This document shows positions 51,279 through 56,110 of a stretch of DNA of 64,000 bases, piece after piece (the stretch's first letter is position 1; each line of letters starts with the position of its first letter). A program made the position numbers and the translations under genes. Source of the DNA: Ophthalmolycus amberensis (Eukaryota; Chordata; Actinopteri; Perciformes; Zoarcidae); NCBI GenBank assembly GCA_024529925.1, contig JAFEUB010001789.1:621501-685500 (forward strand), in the 5' to 3' direction. The notes under the pieces were generated by a model. That model searched no databases and had not been told where the DNA came from. It saw only the letters and a program-made list of their open reading frames with translations.

Positions 51279-54200
51279 ACTGCCCTGAAAGGAATACTCC
51301 ACCAAACATGTATCTTTTCATCACCACTGGTATAAAAGTGACTCTGAAACGTCGAAATCGGTCCTTTGCAGAGGTCAACGTCTGCTGTGAAACAATTGTT
51401 GCTTCCTCGATACGTTCCCAAGATAGTTTTGGCCGAGCTTCGGAGATATGAAGAGATGATGTGTTCAATGATGATGGATAAACTCTAGGTTTCTGAAGAT
51501 ACTGAGCATATGTGTCATGGGTCAAAGCGGATTAAGCAGGAGCGGTGCGACTGGGTGTTGCCGTTGGGATCCATTGTACCTGCTGTGAATCCAAGCCGAC
51601 TGCTGCTGTAGTTTCCCTTGAAGGAGCAGGAATGAATCACAAACGGCAAACTCCTCGAACTAGAATGCTCCAGGGCAAACAGGAGGAAACTAGTTGCAAC
51701 CAAATAAACGAGTATTCAGCTGAAGAAAAGCCGTCTTCTCCTCCTCTCTGGTTAAATAACTCTTTAAAAAACAATGGGTTTGAATGCAGTGCATTTATAT
51801 GCTATTTTATCGAGTCGATCAGTGGGAGAGATTGTGTATGAATGAGACTGCAGCTCATTCTCTTTATGTTTAATCCGCTCTGCTCTTATTCTGATGGTTT
51901 AAGCACTGTGTCGTCTACAAGTGAAGCTGACAGAACCCAACAAAGGGGAAGGAAATATCCGCGACAGATGTCTCTAACAAGACGTATGTGGGAAAGGGCT
52001 GAATGGGATAAGGGTATTGATTTTTATCTACTTCAGTGAAGCCGTACCAGCCCACAGGGAGCACTCAAACACAGAACACAAACACACATATTGTTCCTTC
52101 CTTTTCCCTCATTTGTCCTTTGTTCCATTTGTCTTTTGCTATTAAGTTTGCCAAAAAAAAAGAAAGAAAAGAAGATGAATGCTTGCAGCCAGCTTCCAGC
52201 AGTGTAAACGAGGTTCTGGGTTATATTAAAACCTAAAATAACACAAACGTTAGCGCTGCCTGATGTACATCTGCCAGCCTAGTATGTTTCCCTGCTTCTC
52301 ACACAATGCTTGCTAAAGCTGTCAGTATCCACATGACACTGAAATAACGGCACAATAATGTCAGAGTTAAACCAGTTTCCTACCTCACAACAACTCCAAT
52401 ATGTCTTAGAACTACAAAAGTTCCTGGACAAGCAAAAATCAGCATCAAACCAATTATATCAGGTCATTATGATCATGTTTTACTCCCCAGCCATCTGCAC
52501 AGCCATCGTAACGAGGTAGAGGCATAGCAACACAAAGTCGTCCACAGACAATGCAATCCTGAGTGACGAGACTGATTTTAAACCAGTCCTGTGTAAACCA
52601 ATTATCAAGTATTATATTTTCACCCTCCAGAATGGCGTATTTATTTCAGATCTGATGCCATTGGGGGAAGATTGTCACAAATTAACGCTATTAAAAACTT
52701 AAAAAATAAGCTTTTATCCAAAGCACTTTACAATGTGCCCCTCTAATTCACCCAGTAGCACCATCACATACCGGTGATAGTGAGCCACCCTGTGAGGCGC
52801 TGACATCTGCTACTGGGAGCAGTATGCGGTTCAGCCTCTGGCCCCGAGCACACTTCAAACATGTGGAGAAGAGGAGCCGGGGATCAAACAGCAAACACCT
52901 TGATTACTGTAGACTCGCTCTACCTCATCCCGACTAACTGACTAACTATCTTTGTTGGTTTATAACAACATCGGCAAAGAGCAGAATTACAATTTCAAGT
53001 ACTGACAATGTGTTTGGCAACCTACCATGACCATGATCACACTGTCCATTATATGTCTAAAGCCACTGACGAAACCAAATGTAACCACTCACTACGGTTA
53101 AAGAATAACAGCAGGTTCAAATTTTCACTTTCCTTTTTCAGTCGACAACTGGAAAGCCTTGGGAGTCATCATGAACCATAATGAATATAAAATATGATCT
53201 CACTCTCTCAGAGTATTTAGCCTGAAACACTGTTTCAATACAACTCCGAAAAGAAGATATATAATATGATTAGCCTTTATGTTGTTGAATTCCGGAAGGA
53301 TATTAAAGGCAATCTATGTTAAATGTTCTCTCAGGATGATAGCAAATGTAATTTTCTATCACAAAGCACCTGAGAATTACAGTTGAAGTCTTTACAATAC
53401 ACGGCAGACGGATAAGTGACTGAGGAATATCTTAATGGCAAGTTAAAGAAAAATCAATCGAGAGGCTAAAACAAACCAAACCAAGAGTATTTCTGATTTA
53501 TCTCAGCAACAGTGAGTTTCAACCCTTTCCAAAAGAAAAAAGGAGAACAATAAACTTGTTACATCCAAATTGAGTCATGAGTCAGACGTCTGTGACTGTT
53601 TCTCATTATTCCATTAATCCTCACATTCATCAATAGTGCAAATAGCCAGTGGCAAGCTTAGATGTCCCCAACGGCAAGAGCTAAGGACCAGATGTTAAAG
53701 GGCAGCAACATCAATTAAAACACGATCACTTAGTGAAACCATCTACAGTTGCTTCCCGTAAAGGAAAATCAGAAATGCAGCCTCTAAATGCTGTACATCC
53801 ACCGGCAGCAAATCACCCCGTCTTGAGCAGATATCAATAATACCAAGCAGCAAACAAGAGTGACTTCACAGGAGATGAGCCTAAACCTGGTGCCCATCCT
53901 AAGCCTCTATAGCTGCCTTAATGGGCTGCTAGAAATCTCAAAATGACTGCTTTATTAATTCAGATCAGAATGACACCACAAGCGTAGCAAACCAATACAA
54001 CCTTAAACTGTGTGGACGGATTGGACATCCCCATGTGTTATGAGAAGCACCTCTTGCCTATTCAGGCGCTCTCCATGGTGCTGAACCTACGCGGTTGAAG
54101 TGCGGTGAAGTGCCAAAGCGCTCTCCATGGTTCTGACTCCGCACCGCAGATACAGTCGGCCAACTCAACGTTATGGGCGTTCTCTGCCGCTCCGAGCTGA

Positions 54201-54557
54201 TTTCTGTTGTAATTACAGCCACTTCCAAAGTCGCCTACATCAGTGAGTTCTTTGTTTCAGTTCGTCGAGTTCCAAGCAAGGTTCCTTGAATTTCGTAGAA
54301 AACGAGGAGACAATGTAAAGGCAAATACCGGGCACTTGTGGGTTTTTTTCCAAGACTCCCCAGTTCGAGAAACAATACATAAGAATAATTCCACTAACCT
54401 GTATCCGGAGGATGCCGCCCGGACCGTCCACCGTACCGGGCGAGTTGTCGAACACTCGGTCCCTGTACAGAGACCACAGCCCGACGTTGGGGAGGAAAAT
54501 TAGAGCCGCTATCAGCAGCCCGGCGAACTGCAGCAGCCTCTTCTCCTTCCGCCTCAT
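3967..54557 (-). CDS. galnt10: Polypeptide N-acetylgalactosaminyltransferase 10, complete 12-exon gene
   Basis: The enzyme transfers GalNAc from UDP-GalNAc to Ser/Thr of proteins in the Golgi, the first step of mucin-type O-glycosylation. Human GALNT10 is known to favour substrates that already carry GalNAc. CDS segments in transcript order are 54399-54557, 43354-43456, 40619-40757, 37269-37435, 20440-20625, 18489-18672, 13891-14008, 10157-10264, 7557-7778, 6098-6214, 4787-4936 and 3967-4131. They sum to 1,818 nt: 605 codons plus TGA, against 603 residues in the human protein as I recall it. Visible parts are a basic tail (1-10), a signal anchor (about 11-30), a stem to about residue 130, the catalytic domain (about 140-400) with Asp237-Ser-His239 and the presumed third metal ligand His370, the motif W342-G-G-E-Q-Y-E, and a ricin-type lectin domain (about 460-600). 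N-glycosylation sequons fall at Asn124, Asn146 and Asn593. Every intron is GT-AG, with no frameshift or internal stop. Paralogue choice rests on the N-terminus MRRKEKRLLQ and near-identity across the catalytic exons to GALNT10. Confidence 0.96.
4132..4786 (-). other. galnt10 intron 11
   Basis: 655 bp, GTACGG...CCTCCAG. It holds a C-run (11 C) near 4228-4238; nothing else recognised. Confidence 0.95.
4787..4936 (-). CDS. galnt10: galnt10 exon 11 (residues 502-551): lectin domain beta repeat
   Basis: Acceptor TTCCCTTCAG|GTGTTA and donor AGAGAG|GTACGG; 150 nt, phase 0 to 0. It encodes V-L-T-F-G-W-R-E-D-I-R and then RKVCFDAVSHNSPVTLYDCH, ending K-G-N-Q-L-W-R-Y-R-E. This is the beta repeat, with Cys523-Phe-Asp525, Cys538 and the Q-x-W motif Gln545-Leu-Trp547. 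The beta repeat is where GalNAc was seen bound in the human GALNT10 structure, and its Asp is retained here. Confidence 0.96.
4937..6097 (-). other. galnt10 intron 10
   Basis: 1,161 bp. It holds a copy of a dispersed repeat (about 5250-5520) and a short low-complexity stretch made of overlapping GCTAGC/CATGCTAAC words at about 5640-5695. Confidence 0.95.
5250..5520 (+). repeat. Dispersed repeat family A, copy 1
   Basis: Contains TCTTCACAGGAAACAACTTT, TTAGGTTTAGGCAACAAAAC, CACTTGGTTAGGTTTAG, GTGCCGTTACTGAAGTACGC and TTTGTTTGACCCATCCACCT. The same words recur in four other places in this window; the family is common in percomorph fish. No coding capacity. Confidence 0.65.
6098..6214 (-). CDS. 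galnt10: galnt10 exon 10 (residues 463-501): lectin domain alpha repeat
   Basis: Acceptor TTTTGTAG|ATACGG and donor GGACAG|GTGAGG; 117 nt, phase 0 to 0. It encodes I-R-N-V-G-S-G-M-C-M-E-I-K-H and then SGSPIRLESCVKGRGEVAWS. This is the first (alpha) repeat of the ricin-type beta-trefoil, with the paired cysteines Cys471 and Cys488. The position of the usual sugar-contacting Asp in the C-L-D motif is Glu473 here, so this repeat may bind sugar poorly. The Q-x-F/L motif of the repeat is split by the next intron (Gln501 | Val-Leu). Confidence 0.94.
6215..7556 (-). other. galnt10 intron 9
   Basis: 1,342 bp, AT-rich. No repeat family or coding block recognised. Confidence 0.95.
7557..7778 (-). CDS. 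galnt10: galnt10 exon 9 (residues 389-462): end of catalytic domain and linker
   Basis: Acceptor TTGGTTCCAG|AACCTC and donor GGAGAA|GTAAGG; 222 nt, phase 0 to 0, the longest coding exon. It encodes NLKRVAEVWMDEYAEYVYQR, RPEYRHLSSGDMTAQKELRN and the C-K-x-F-K-W-F block, ending PPAAAWGE. The R-x-A-E-V-W-M-D-E-Y and L-x-C-K-x-F-K-W-F/Y patterns close the catalytic domain in this family; the P-P-A-A-A-W-G-E tail is the short linker into the lectin domain. Confidence 0.97.
8736..8759. repeat. (TG)n microsatellite, one interruption
   Basis: TG dinucleotides interrupted once by GAG near 8751-8753; intron 8. Confidence 0.88.
9025..9590 (+). repeat. Dispersed teleost repeat ('TAGGGTTGGTAATCCTCTTC' type)
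   Basis: Begins GGTAGGGTTGGTAATCCTCT and includes TTGTTGAAACTCATTAAATC and CAACAATCATTAAATG; farther on TAATGACTGGACAGCTACCT and CTTGGAGAGCACACTTTTTT. The first 120 bp resemble a sequence I know as dispersed in fish; inclusion of the distal part is less certain. Confidence 0.42.
10157..10264 (-). CDS. galnt10: galnt10 exon 8 (residues 353-388): catalytic loop and third metal ligand
   Basis: Acceptor TCTCTGTAG|GTGTGG and donor GCGAAG|GTAATT; 108 nt, phase 0 to 0. It encodes VWMCGGRMEDIPCSRVGHIY, then RKYVPYKVPGGISLAK. The G-H-I-Y-R-K segment supplies His370, the expected third metal ligand by alignment with GALNT1 (His344), and the following residues form the flexible lid over the active site. 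Only P-G-G-I-S-L-A-K differs noticeably from the mammalian form I recall (P-A-G-V-S-L-A-R). Confidence 0.96.
10265..13890 (-). other. galnt10 intron 7
   Basis: 3,626 bp. No mobile element recognised. The stretch 12630-12910 is AT/GC-mixed single-copy-looking sequence with several TAAT words and could be a conserved non-coding block, but nothing in one genome proves it. Confidence 0.95.
13891..14008 (-). CDS. galnt10: galnt10 exon 7 (residues 313-352): Gal/GalNAc-T motif
   Basis: Acceptor GTCCCCCAG|GTCACC and donor TTCAAG|GTAAAA; 118 nt, phase 2 to 0. It encodes [20 protein letters not shown], then GYDTGLEIWGGEQYEISFK. The M-A-G-G-L-F-A segment and W342-G-G-E-Q-Y-E form the acceptor and donor-binding Gal/GalNAc-T motif. 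An L2-type LINE relic ends about 85 bp before the acceptor in transcript direction. Confidence 0.97.
14094..14415 (-). mobile_element. 5'-truncated L2-type LINE relic (RT C-terminus plus 3' tail)
   Basis: On the minus strand 14230-14410 encodes ILTITYRALHGQAPTYVADL, then the L-L-S-V-P-R-T-R-F-K-T-R block, the conserved C-terminal part of L2/Maui-type reverse transcriptase ORFs. The segment normally between the proline-rich block and L-L-S-V-P-R, and the usual A-P-x-L-W-N-x-L-P block after it, are missing, so it is a dead relic. It ends with the characteristic 3' tail (CACTTTGTGATG...AAAAGCGCTCTATAAATAAA) and a (CATT)n terminal microsatellite at about 14096-14109. Same orientation as galnt10. 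Confidence 0.82.
16195..16491 (-). mobile_element. Tc1/mariner-type transposase relic (C-terminal fragment)
   Basis: The minus-strand frame reads H-K-A-S-S-V-K-K, then FSQFGVIDLAWPAQSHELDP and later YRTVAELTSSLVAEWEQIPA, aligning with the C-terminal third of fish Tc1-type transposases. The third catalytic residue, normally Glu in N-P-I-E-H-L-W, is Leu here (16363-16365) and the Trp is lost. The N-terminal DNA-binding part and first two catalytic Asp were not found, nor clear terminal inverted repeats. An inactive fragment. Confidence 0.85.
17630..17925 (+). repeat. Dispersed teleost repeat ('AATACTTCACCCACAAAATGACC' type)
   Basis: Begins TTGAAAGAATACTTCACCCA, continues with AAAATGACCATTTGTATTTT, and later has CTCTCACACAACTTGTGCAG and CAGTCGTATGCTCAGTACTT. 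I recognise this order of words as an interspersed sequence recurrent in percomorph genomes; no protein is encoded. Class unknown to me. Confidence 0.6.
18489..18672 (-). CDS. galnt10: galnt10 exon 6 (residues 252-313): catalytic domain, central part
   Basis: Acceptor GTCTCTCAG|ACCG and donor CCCTTCGA|GTGAGT; 184 nt, phase 1 to 2. It encodes DRIVQNRKTIVCPMIDVIDH, then the [20 protein letters not shown] block and the loop PTELQSDDPSEPFE. This matches the R-x-x-V-C-P-x-I-D-V-I region and F-D-W segment shared by all family members, with the YYKRIPIP form diagnostic for GALNT10-like enzymes. A run of 14 A on the plus strand (U in the transcript) sits about 35-48 nt upstream of the acceptor. Confidence 0.97.
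18673..20439 (-). other. galnt10 intron 5
   Basis: 1,767 bp. It holds an A14 run (plus strand) at 18707-18720 near the exon 6 acceptor and a loose cluster of GAGGACA words at 19709-19880. Confidence 0.95.
18707..18720. repeat. A14 run near exon 6 acceptor
   Basis: Fourteen A on the plus strand, so U14 in the transcript at about -35 to -48 from the exon 6 acceptor; may belong to the upstream part of the polypyrimidine region. Confidence 0.85.
20440..20625 (-). CDS. galnt10: galnt10 exon 5 (residues 190-252): catalytic core with DSH motif
   Basis: Acceptor CTGTGCAG|AGCACC and donor CTGCTGG|GTGAGG; 186 nt, phase 1 to 1. It begins E-H-L-K-E-A-L-E-E-Y and includes VRILRTKKREGLIRTRLLGA, then GEVITFLDSHCEANVNWLPP. 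Asp237 and His239 of the D-S-H triplet are the expected Mn2+-coordinating residues. Intact catalytic residues indicate an active transferase. Confidence 0.97.
21226..21258. repeat. (AT)n-rich microsatellite
   Basis: ATATATATTTATTGTATATA followed by further AT and ACACAC units; intron 4. Confidence 0.75.
21655..21775 (+). mobile_element. Fragment of a common fish SINE/LINE-like repeat
   Basis: Contains CCCTGTGGTAGACTGGCAAC, then CTTTCCAGGGTGTTGCTTGC, then CTAGTCTCCAGCCCTCTGCA before ACCCTGCACAAGATGG. This order of words (CCTGTGATAGACTGGCGACC / CCAGGGTGTACC / GGCTCCAGCCCCC / GCGACCC) is a very widespread vertebrate repeat 3' part. The sequence just before (about 21637) may be remains of the head. 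Strongly diverged and truncated. Confidence 0.6.
27639..27662. repeat. (CT)12 microsatellite
   Basis: Uninterrupted CT dinucleotides within a longer pyrimidine-rich tract reaching about 27700; intron 4. Confidence 0.9.
27915..28110 (-). repeat. Dispersed repeat family A, copy 2 (inverted)
   Basis: On the minus strand: AGTACTTGGTTAGGTTCGGG, then GAAATACTTAGTTAGGTTCA, then GTGCCGTTACTGAAGTATGT, in the same order as copy 1, so orientation is opposite on the chromosome. Confidence 0.6.
31664..31702. repeat. (GA)n microsatellite with one interruption
   Basis: GA dinucleotides with a single GC interruption at about 31686-31688; intron 4. Confidence 0.9.
32700..32865 (+). repeat. Dispersed repeat family A, copy 3
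   Basis: Contains ACACGGGACACGAACTGCAG, TCTCCTGGGTGAATGTCCCG and TGTTTGTTTGATCCATCCAT, corresponding to the distal half of the family (copy 1 has CGGTCTCCTCGGTGAATG and TTTGTTTGACCCATCCACC). Confidence 0.6.
37269..37435 (-). CDS. galnt10: galnt10 exon 4 (residues 134-190): GT-A nucleotide-binding half
   Basis: Acceptor TGTTTCCAG|CTGT and donor GACAAAG|GTACAG; 167 nt, phase 2 to 1. It encodes LPNTSVIIPFHNEGWSSLLR (144-163), then TVHSVLNRSPPQLIAEVILV and DDFSDK. This is the start of the Rossmann-like GT-A fold: the IIPFHNE segment contacts the UDP part in this family and the L-V-D-D-F-S strand follows. Asn146 (N-T-S) is a sequon; Asn170 (N-R-S-P) has proline after Ser and is less likely to be used. 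Near-identical to vertebrate GALNT10. Confidence 0.97.
38090..38190 (+). repeat. Dispersed repeat family A, copy 4 (fragment)
   Basis: Contains GGTGAGGTTAGGCACAAACA and ACAATTAGGTTAGGGATCAT, matching the tandem GTTAGGTTTAGG core of the family only. Confidence 0.45.
38452..38517. repeat. Long (GA)n microsatellite, about 66 bp
   Basis: GA dinucleotides with two GC interruptions near its left end, then about 21 uninterrupted units; intron 3. The longest simple repeat in the window. Confidence 0.92.
38668..38701. repeat. Compound TG/GA/TG microsatellite
   Basis: (TG)n, then (GA)5, then (GT)5; intron 3, about 150 bp from the long (GA)n. Confidence 0.88.
39854..39874. repeat. (AGGC)5 microsatellite
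   Basis: Five AGGC tetranucleotides in a row; intron 3. Confidence 0.88.
40315..40337. repeat. (CA)n microsatellite, left flank of dispersed repeat
   Basis: CA dinucleotides immediately before TTGTCTTTTTATGAATTTTG. Confidence 0.88.
40340..40610 (+). repeat. Dispersed teleost repeat flanked by CA runs ('GGGGACATT...GGCGAGTCCCC' type)
   Basis: Contains TTTTATGAATTTTGGGGACA, a C/A-rich block of CCTAACC-like words (40400-40475) and TAAGGAAGGCGAGTCCCCAA. It is bracketed by (CA)n at 40315-40337 and 40591-40610. This arrangement is abundant in fish genomes. Its right end lies in the first ten bases of galnt10 intron 3 (transcript direction). Confidence 0.7.
40591..40610. repeat. (CA)n microsatellite next to exon 3 donor
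   Basis: In the galnt10 transcript it is a UG-rich run at intron 3 positions +9 to +28, directly after GTAAGTCC. Confidence 0.9.
40619..40757 (-). CDS. galnt10: galnt10 exon 3 (residues 88-134): entry to the catalytic domain
   Basis: Acceptor GATGCAG|GTAACGG and donor GCAAA|GTAAGT; 139 nt, phase 1 to 2. It encodes the block around RVDQAYRENGFNIYISNRIS and then LNRSIPDIRHAN, where Asn124 is a conserved N-glycosylation sequon (N-R-S). The F-N-x-x-x-S-D/N-x-I-x-x-x-R-x-x-P-D-x-R pattern is a hallmark of the GalNAc-transferase N-terminal catalytic region. The donor is followed after eight intronic bases by a TG-rich repeat and a dispersed teleost repeat. Confidence 0.95.
42060..42830 (-). mobile_element. 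Degraded non-LTR retrotransposon (reverse transcriptase) relic with internal deletion
   Basis: On the minus strand about 42690-42590 encodes R-V-L-N-T-R-G-P-Q-G-C-V-F-S-H-L-L-F-T-L-Y, the RT palm block before the catalytic Y-x-D-D. Then, with a frame change, I-T-N-N-L-T-W-S-A-D appears, which in intact elements lies well after Y-x-D-D, so the catalytic centre is deleted. The C-terminal block continues at 42433-42194 with D-R-R-A-L-Q-W-V-I, IIGTQLLSISDIGDRRCLRG and A-Q-R-I-L-K. An A-rich region near 42133-42146 (plus strand) is T-rich on the element strand. Boundaries approximate. Confidence 0.75.
43234..43272. repeat. (TG)n microsatellite in intron 2
   Basis: About 13 uninterrupted TG units plus a short second block after TAG. 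In the transcript it is a CA run at about +82 to +120 of intron 2. Confidence 0.9.
43354..43456 (-). CDS. galnt10: galnt10 exon 2 (residues 54-88): stem region
   Basis: Lies between acceptor CTCTTGCAG|GGG and donor GCTCAG|GTAGGT; 103 nt, phase 0 to 1. It begins GLNQMRKVAQVGLDG and ends RTDWHDYEAMRRDAARS, corresponding to the DWHDKEAIRRDAQR block just before the catalytic domain of GALNT10. Gly88 is split across the junction with exon 3. The first half is stem sequence with little expected conservation; the second half fixes the identification. Confidence 0.93.
45151..45184. repeat. (AAT)n microsatellite
   Basis: About nine uninterrupted ATA/AAT trinucleotides; intron 1. Confidence 0.9.
46090..46490 (+). 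repeat. Dispersed teleost repeat ('GAGACCATAAACTCATGTT' type)
   Basis: Contains ACTTGAAACTAGAGATTGAG, ACCATAAACTCATGTTCACT, GAGGTAATAAATCAAGTGAG and AGGAGTCGCCCCCTGCTGG, ending GGCTTCACTTTTCAGAACCG. This non-coding series of words recurs in many percomorph genomes and 3' UTRs. No terminal repeats seen, so the class is left open. Confidence 0.6.
48849..48904. repeat. Short near-perfect inverted repeat (hairpin)
   Basis: Arms 48849-48871 and 48882-48904 are reverse complements over 23 bp with one mismatch (CACATAGG versus CATATAGG), around a loop of about 10 nt. In the galnt10 transcript strand the mismatch becomes a G-U wobble, so the RNA stem would be fully paired. Pairing stops outside the arms. 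Confidence 0.85.
51251..51276. repeat. (CTG)8 trinucleotide run
   Basis: Eight complete CTG units plus CT; CAG on the galnt10 transcript strand; intron 1. Confidence 0.92.
52708..52936 (-). mobile_element. tRNA-derived SINE with LINE-type 3' tail
   Basis: Read on the minus strand it starts with a tRNA-like head: box A-like GAGGTAGAGCGAG (about 52915-52930) and box B-like GTTTGATCCCC (about 52882-52895). A body follows ending in CATTGTAAAGTGCTTTGGAT (about 52712-52733), the LINE-like 3' tail typical of a SINE common in teleosts. Same strand as galnt10, so it would be transcribed in sense inside intron 1. Family named from memory of the pattern, not a search. Confidence 0.72.
54066..54136. repeat. 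Local duplication, 53-bp spacing
   Basis: GCGCTCTCCATGGTGCTGA (54066-54084) recurs as GCGCTCTCCATGGTTCTGA (54118-54136, one difference), with AAGTGCGGTGAAGTGCC between. Only about 260 bp inside intron 1 from the exon 1 donor. Confidence 0.75.
54399..54557 (-). CDS. galnt10: galnt10 exon 1 (residues 1-53): cytosolic tail and signal anchor
   Basis: Starts at the ATG complementary to 54555-54557. This is the first ATG after an in-frame stop at 54687-54689; the only other upstream in-frame start-like codon noted is a GTG at 54654-54656. The start has a purine (G) at -3. It encodes MRRKEKRLLQ followed by a hydrophobic stretch of about 20 residues (FAGLLIAALIFLPNVGLWSL), typical of a type II Golgi anchor, then the first stem residues ending G-I-L-R-I-Q. 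The donor reads CAG|GTTAGT and leaves phase 0. The basic tail and anchor match GALNT10 closely; the stem part after residue 33 is divergent, as is usual for this family. Confidence 0.95.
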
Positions 54558-54780
54558 CTCTCTCCGGGAGAAAGAAAGCGCGAGTGAAGAAGCGGCGGCG
54601 GTGGAAAACAAGCGAGTCCCAACTGCCCTGGCTTTCCAAGCGGAGACAACTTTCACTCTGACTGACTGGAGGGGACGAACTGCTTTTCAAGCTACTTGAA
54701 AAACGCCCACGGACGCAACGTCATCTCGTGACTTTCACAATAAAACCCCGAGTTGCTTATTCAAAAAATAAAAAATAAAC
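54558..54780 (-). promoter_or_regulatory. galnt10 5' UTR and presumed promoter
   Basis: Upstream of the start codon the DNA is locally rich in CpG and GC (CCGCCGCCGC-type sequence near 54590-54605). Possible protein sites on the minus strand are a TGACGT half-CRE at 54718-54723 and CCGTGGGCG at 54704-54712, one base off the EGR consensus. No clear TATA box at a fixed distance; an AT-rich stretch lies at about 54755-54780. The transcription start cannot be placed from sequence alone, so the boundary is approximate. Confidence 0.4.
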
Positions 54781-55974
54781 AGGAAGAAAGACACGTTAGG
54801 TTCACTGTTAAAACAGCACCTGTGGTACACCAGGAAATGTGAGTTTTAAAAAGACATTAACAATTCCGACATTGCTAATAAAATGTCAAGCTTCACCCGG
54901 CTTTATCTTAAATAAGGTGCCGGAAGTACCAAAAAGCTCAAACTGGTAGAATAGATATCCGCACACCTAAATCTATGCAGAGAACGCATAATATAAAACG
55001 TCTCAGACAGTTTTTGTTCTTTGCATTCACAATGAAGTTACACATGAAGAAATCAAATGCATTTCAGTAATATAGTATGGAAGTATTCAGTATGCAATTG
55101 CCTGGATACAAAGCAAATAGTCATTGTAATTTTCACAGTCCCCTAATATTGATAAGAAGCAGAAGATATATGTCTGATGAAACCTAAAAAGGTTGATGAA
55201 AAATAAGAAAAACGCTACTCGATATCAGATCAAAGGGGCATAAAAAAATGCATATAAATATTGACACTGTGCACAGCTATGCTTTGTCAAAAGCTGGTTA
55301 AAAGTTACATCATCTAACCACCACATGTTAATTAAAGTTTAGAACCAATCAAATAAATCTGTAGTACAGAAAAAAAGCTGAATTCCTGTAGACTTCTGGA
55401 AGTTATTTATGTACAAGTACATTATAAAAAAACATACAATACTAGGCTGCTTGTGAGCCACACTTCTACGACCAACATGTCTACCCAAAGGCTGGAGGAG
55501 GTACTTCTATGAATTTGAATGGACTGTACAGGTTTTGCACAGCCCCCATTTTGAATCCATTTTGTAACTCTTCTGAAACCAATATTTAATTTAGTATACG
55601 TTTTTATCAATTCAGCATATTCTTTTACATGTCAACTATTTCTGCACATTTTATAGGTAAACTTTTAGCACCAACAACTACAGCTTCATTCTATTATTTC
55701 CTAGTATTTAGTGTATGCATCTCTCTTGCAATTGACAGCATTGATGCTTTTGTTTTGAAGTGTACATCACCTAACTTCCTGTGTTTTTCTGATTCGCTCT
55801 ATCAAACTTGATCCAGTTCATAATTTTGAAAGAAGACTTGGAGGGATAATCATCATGGCCAAACATTTGACAAACTTCTAGGAATTTAGTGAATTTAGAC
55901 AGAAGGAGACAAATGAAAATAAAGTGAATGACGTCCCAGCGTCAGGGAAATCATGTCAATATGCTCTTATTCTT

Positions 55975-56110
55975 TGCATAGTGACCTTTCAAAATAAAGA
56001 TCTGTCTTCACAGGAAGTTAGATTGAGGCAACAAAACCACTTAGTTAGGTTTAGGAAAAGTGCACGGTTGACATTAACTTGTGTGATTACCGAGTCATGT
56101 GACTACTGTT
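55975..56110 (+). repeat. Dispersed repeat family A, copy 5
   Basis: Contains CTGTCTTCACAGGAAGTTAG, TTGAGGCAACAAAACCACTT and AGTTAGGTTTAGGAAAAG, nearly the same as the first half of copy 1. Lies upstream of galnt10. Confidence 0.62.

Larger units (their letters stand above)
43457..54398 (-). other. galnt10 intron 1
   Basis: 10,942 bp. It holds an (AAT)n microsatellite (45151-45184), a dispersed teleost repeat (about 46090-46490), a near-perfect hairpin (48849-48904), a (CTG)n run (51251-51276), a tRNA-headed SINE (52708-52936) and a local 53-bp-spaced duplication (54066-54136). No coding exon recognised inside it. Confidence 0.93.

Noticed and set aside
50827..51288. 153-codon ATG-initiated plus-strand open frame antisense in intron 1
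   Set aside because: No recognisable domain, composition unlike coding DNA, ends in a microsatellite-encoded alanine run. Open frames of 100-150 codons occur many times by chance in this window.
54558..54656. N-terminal extension of galnt10 from an upstream in-frame codon
   Set aside because: The upstream codon at 54654-54656 is GTG, not ATG; the conserved N-terminus MRRKEKRLLQ begins at the first real ATG, 54555-54557.
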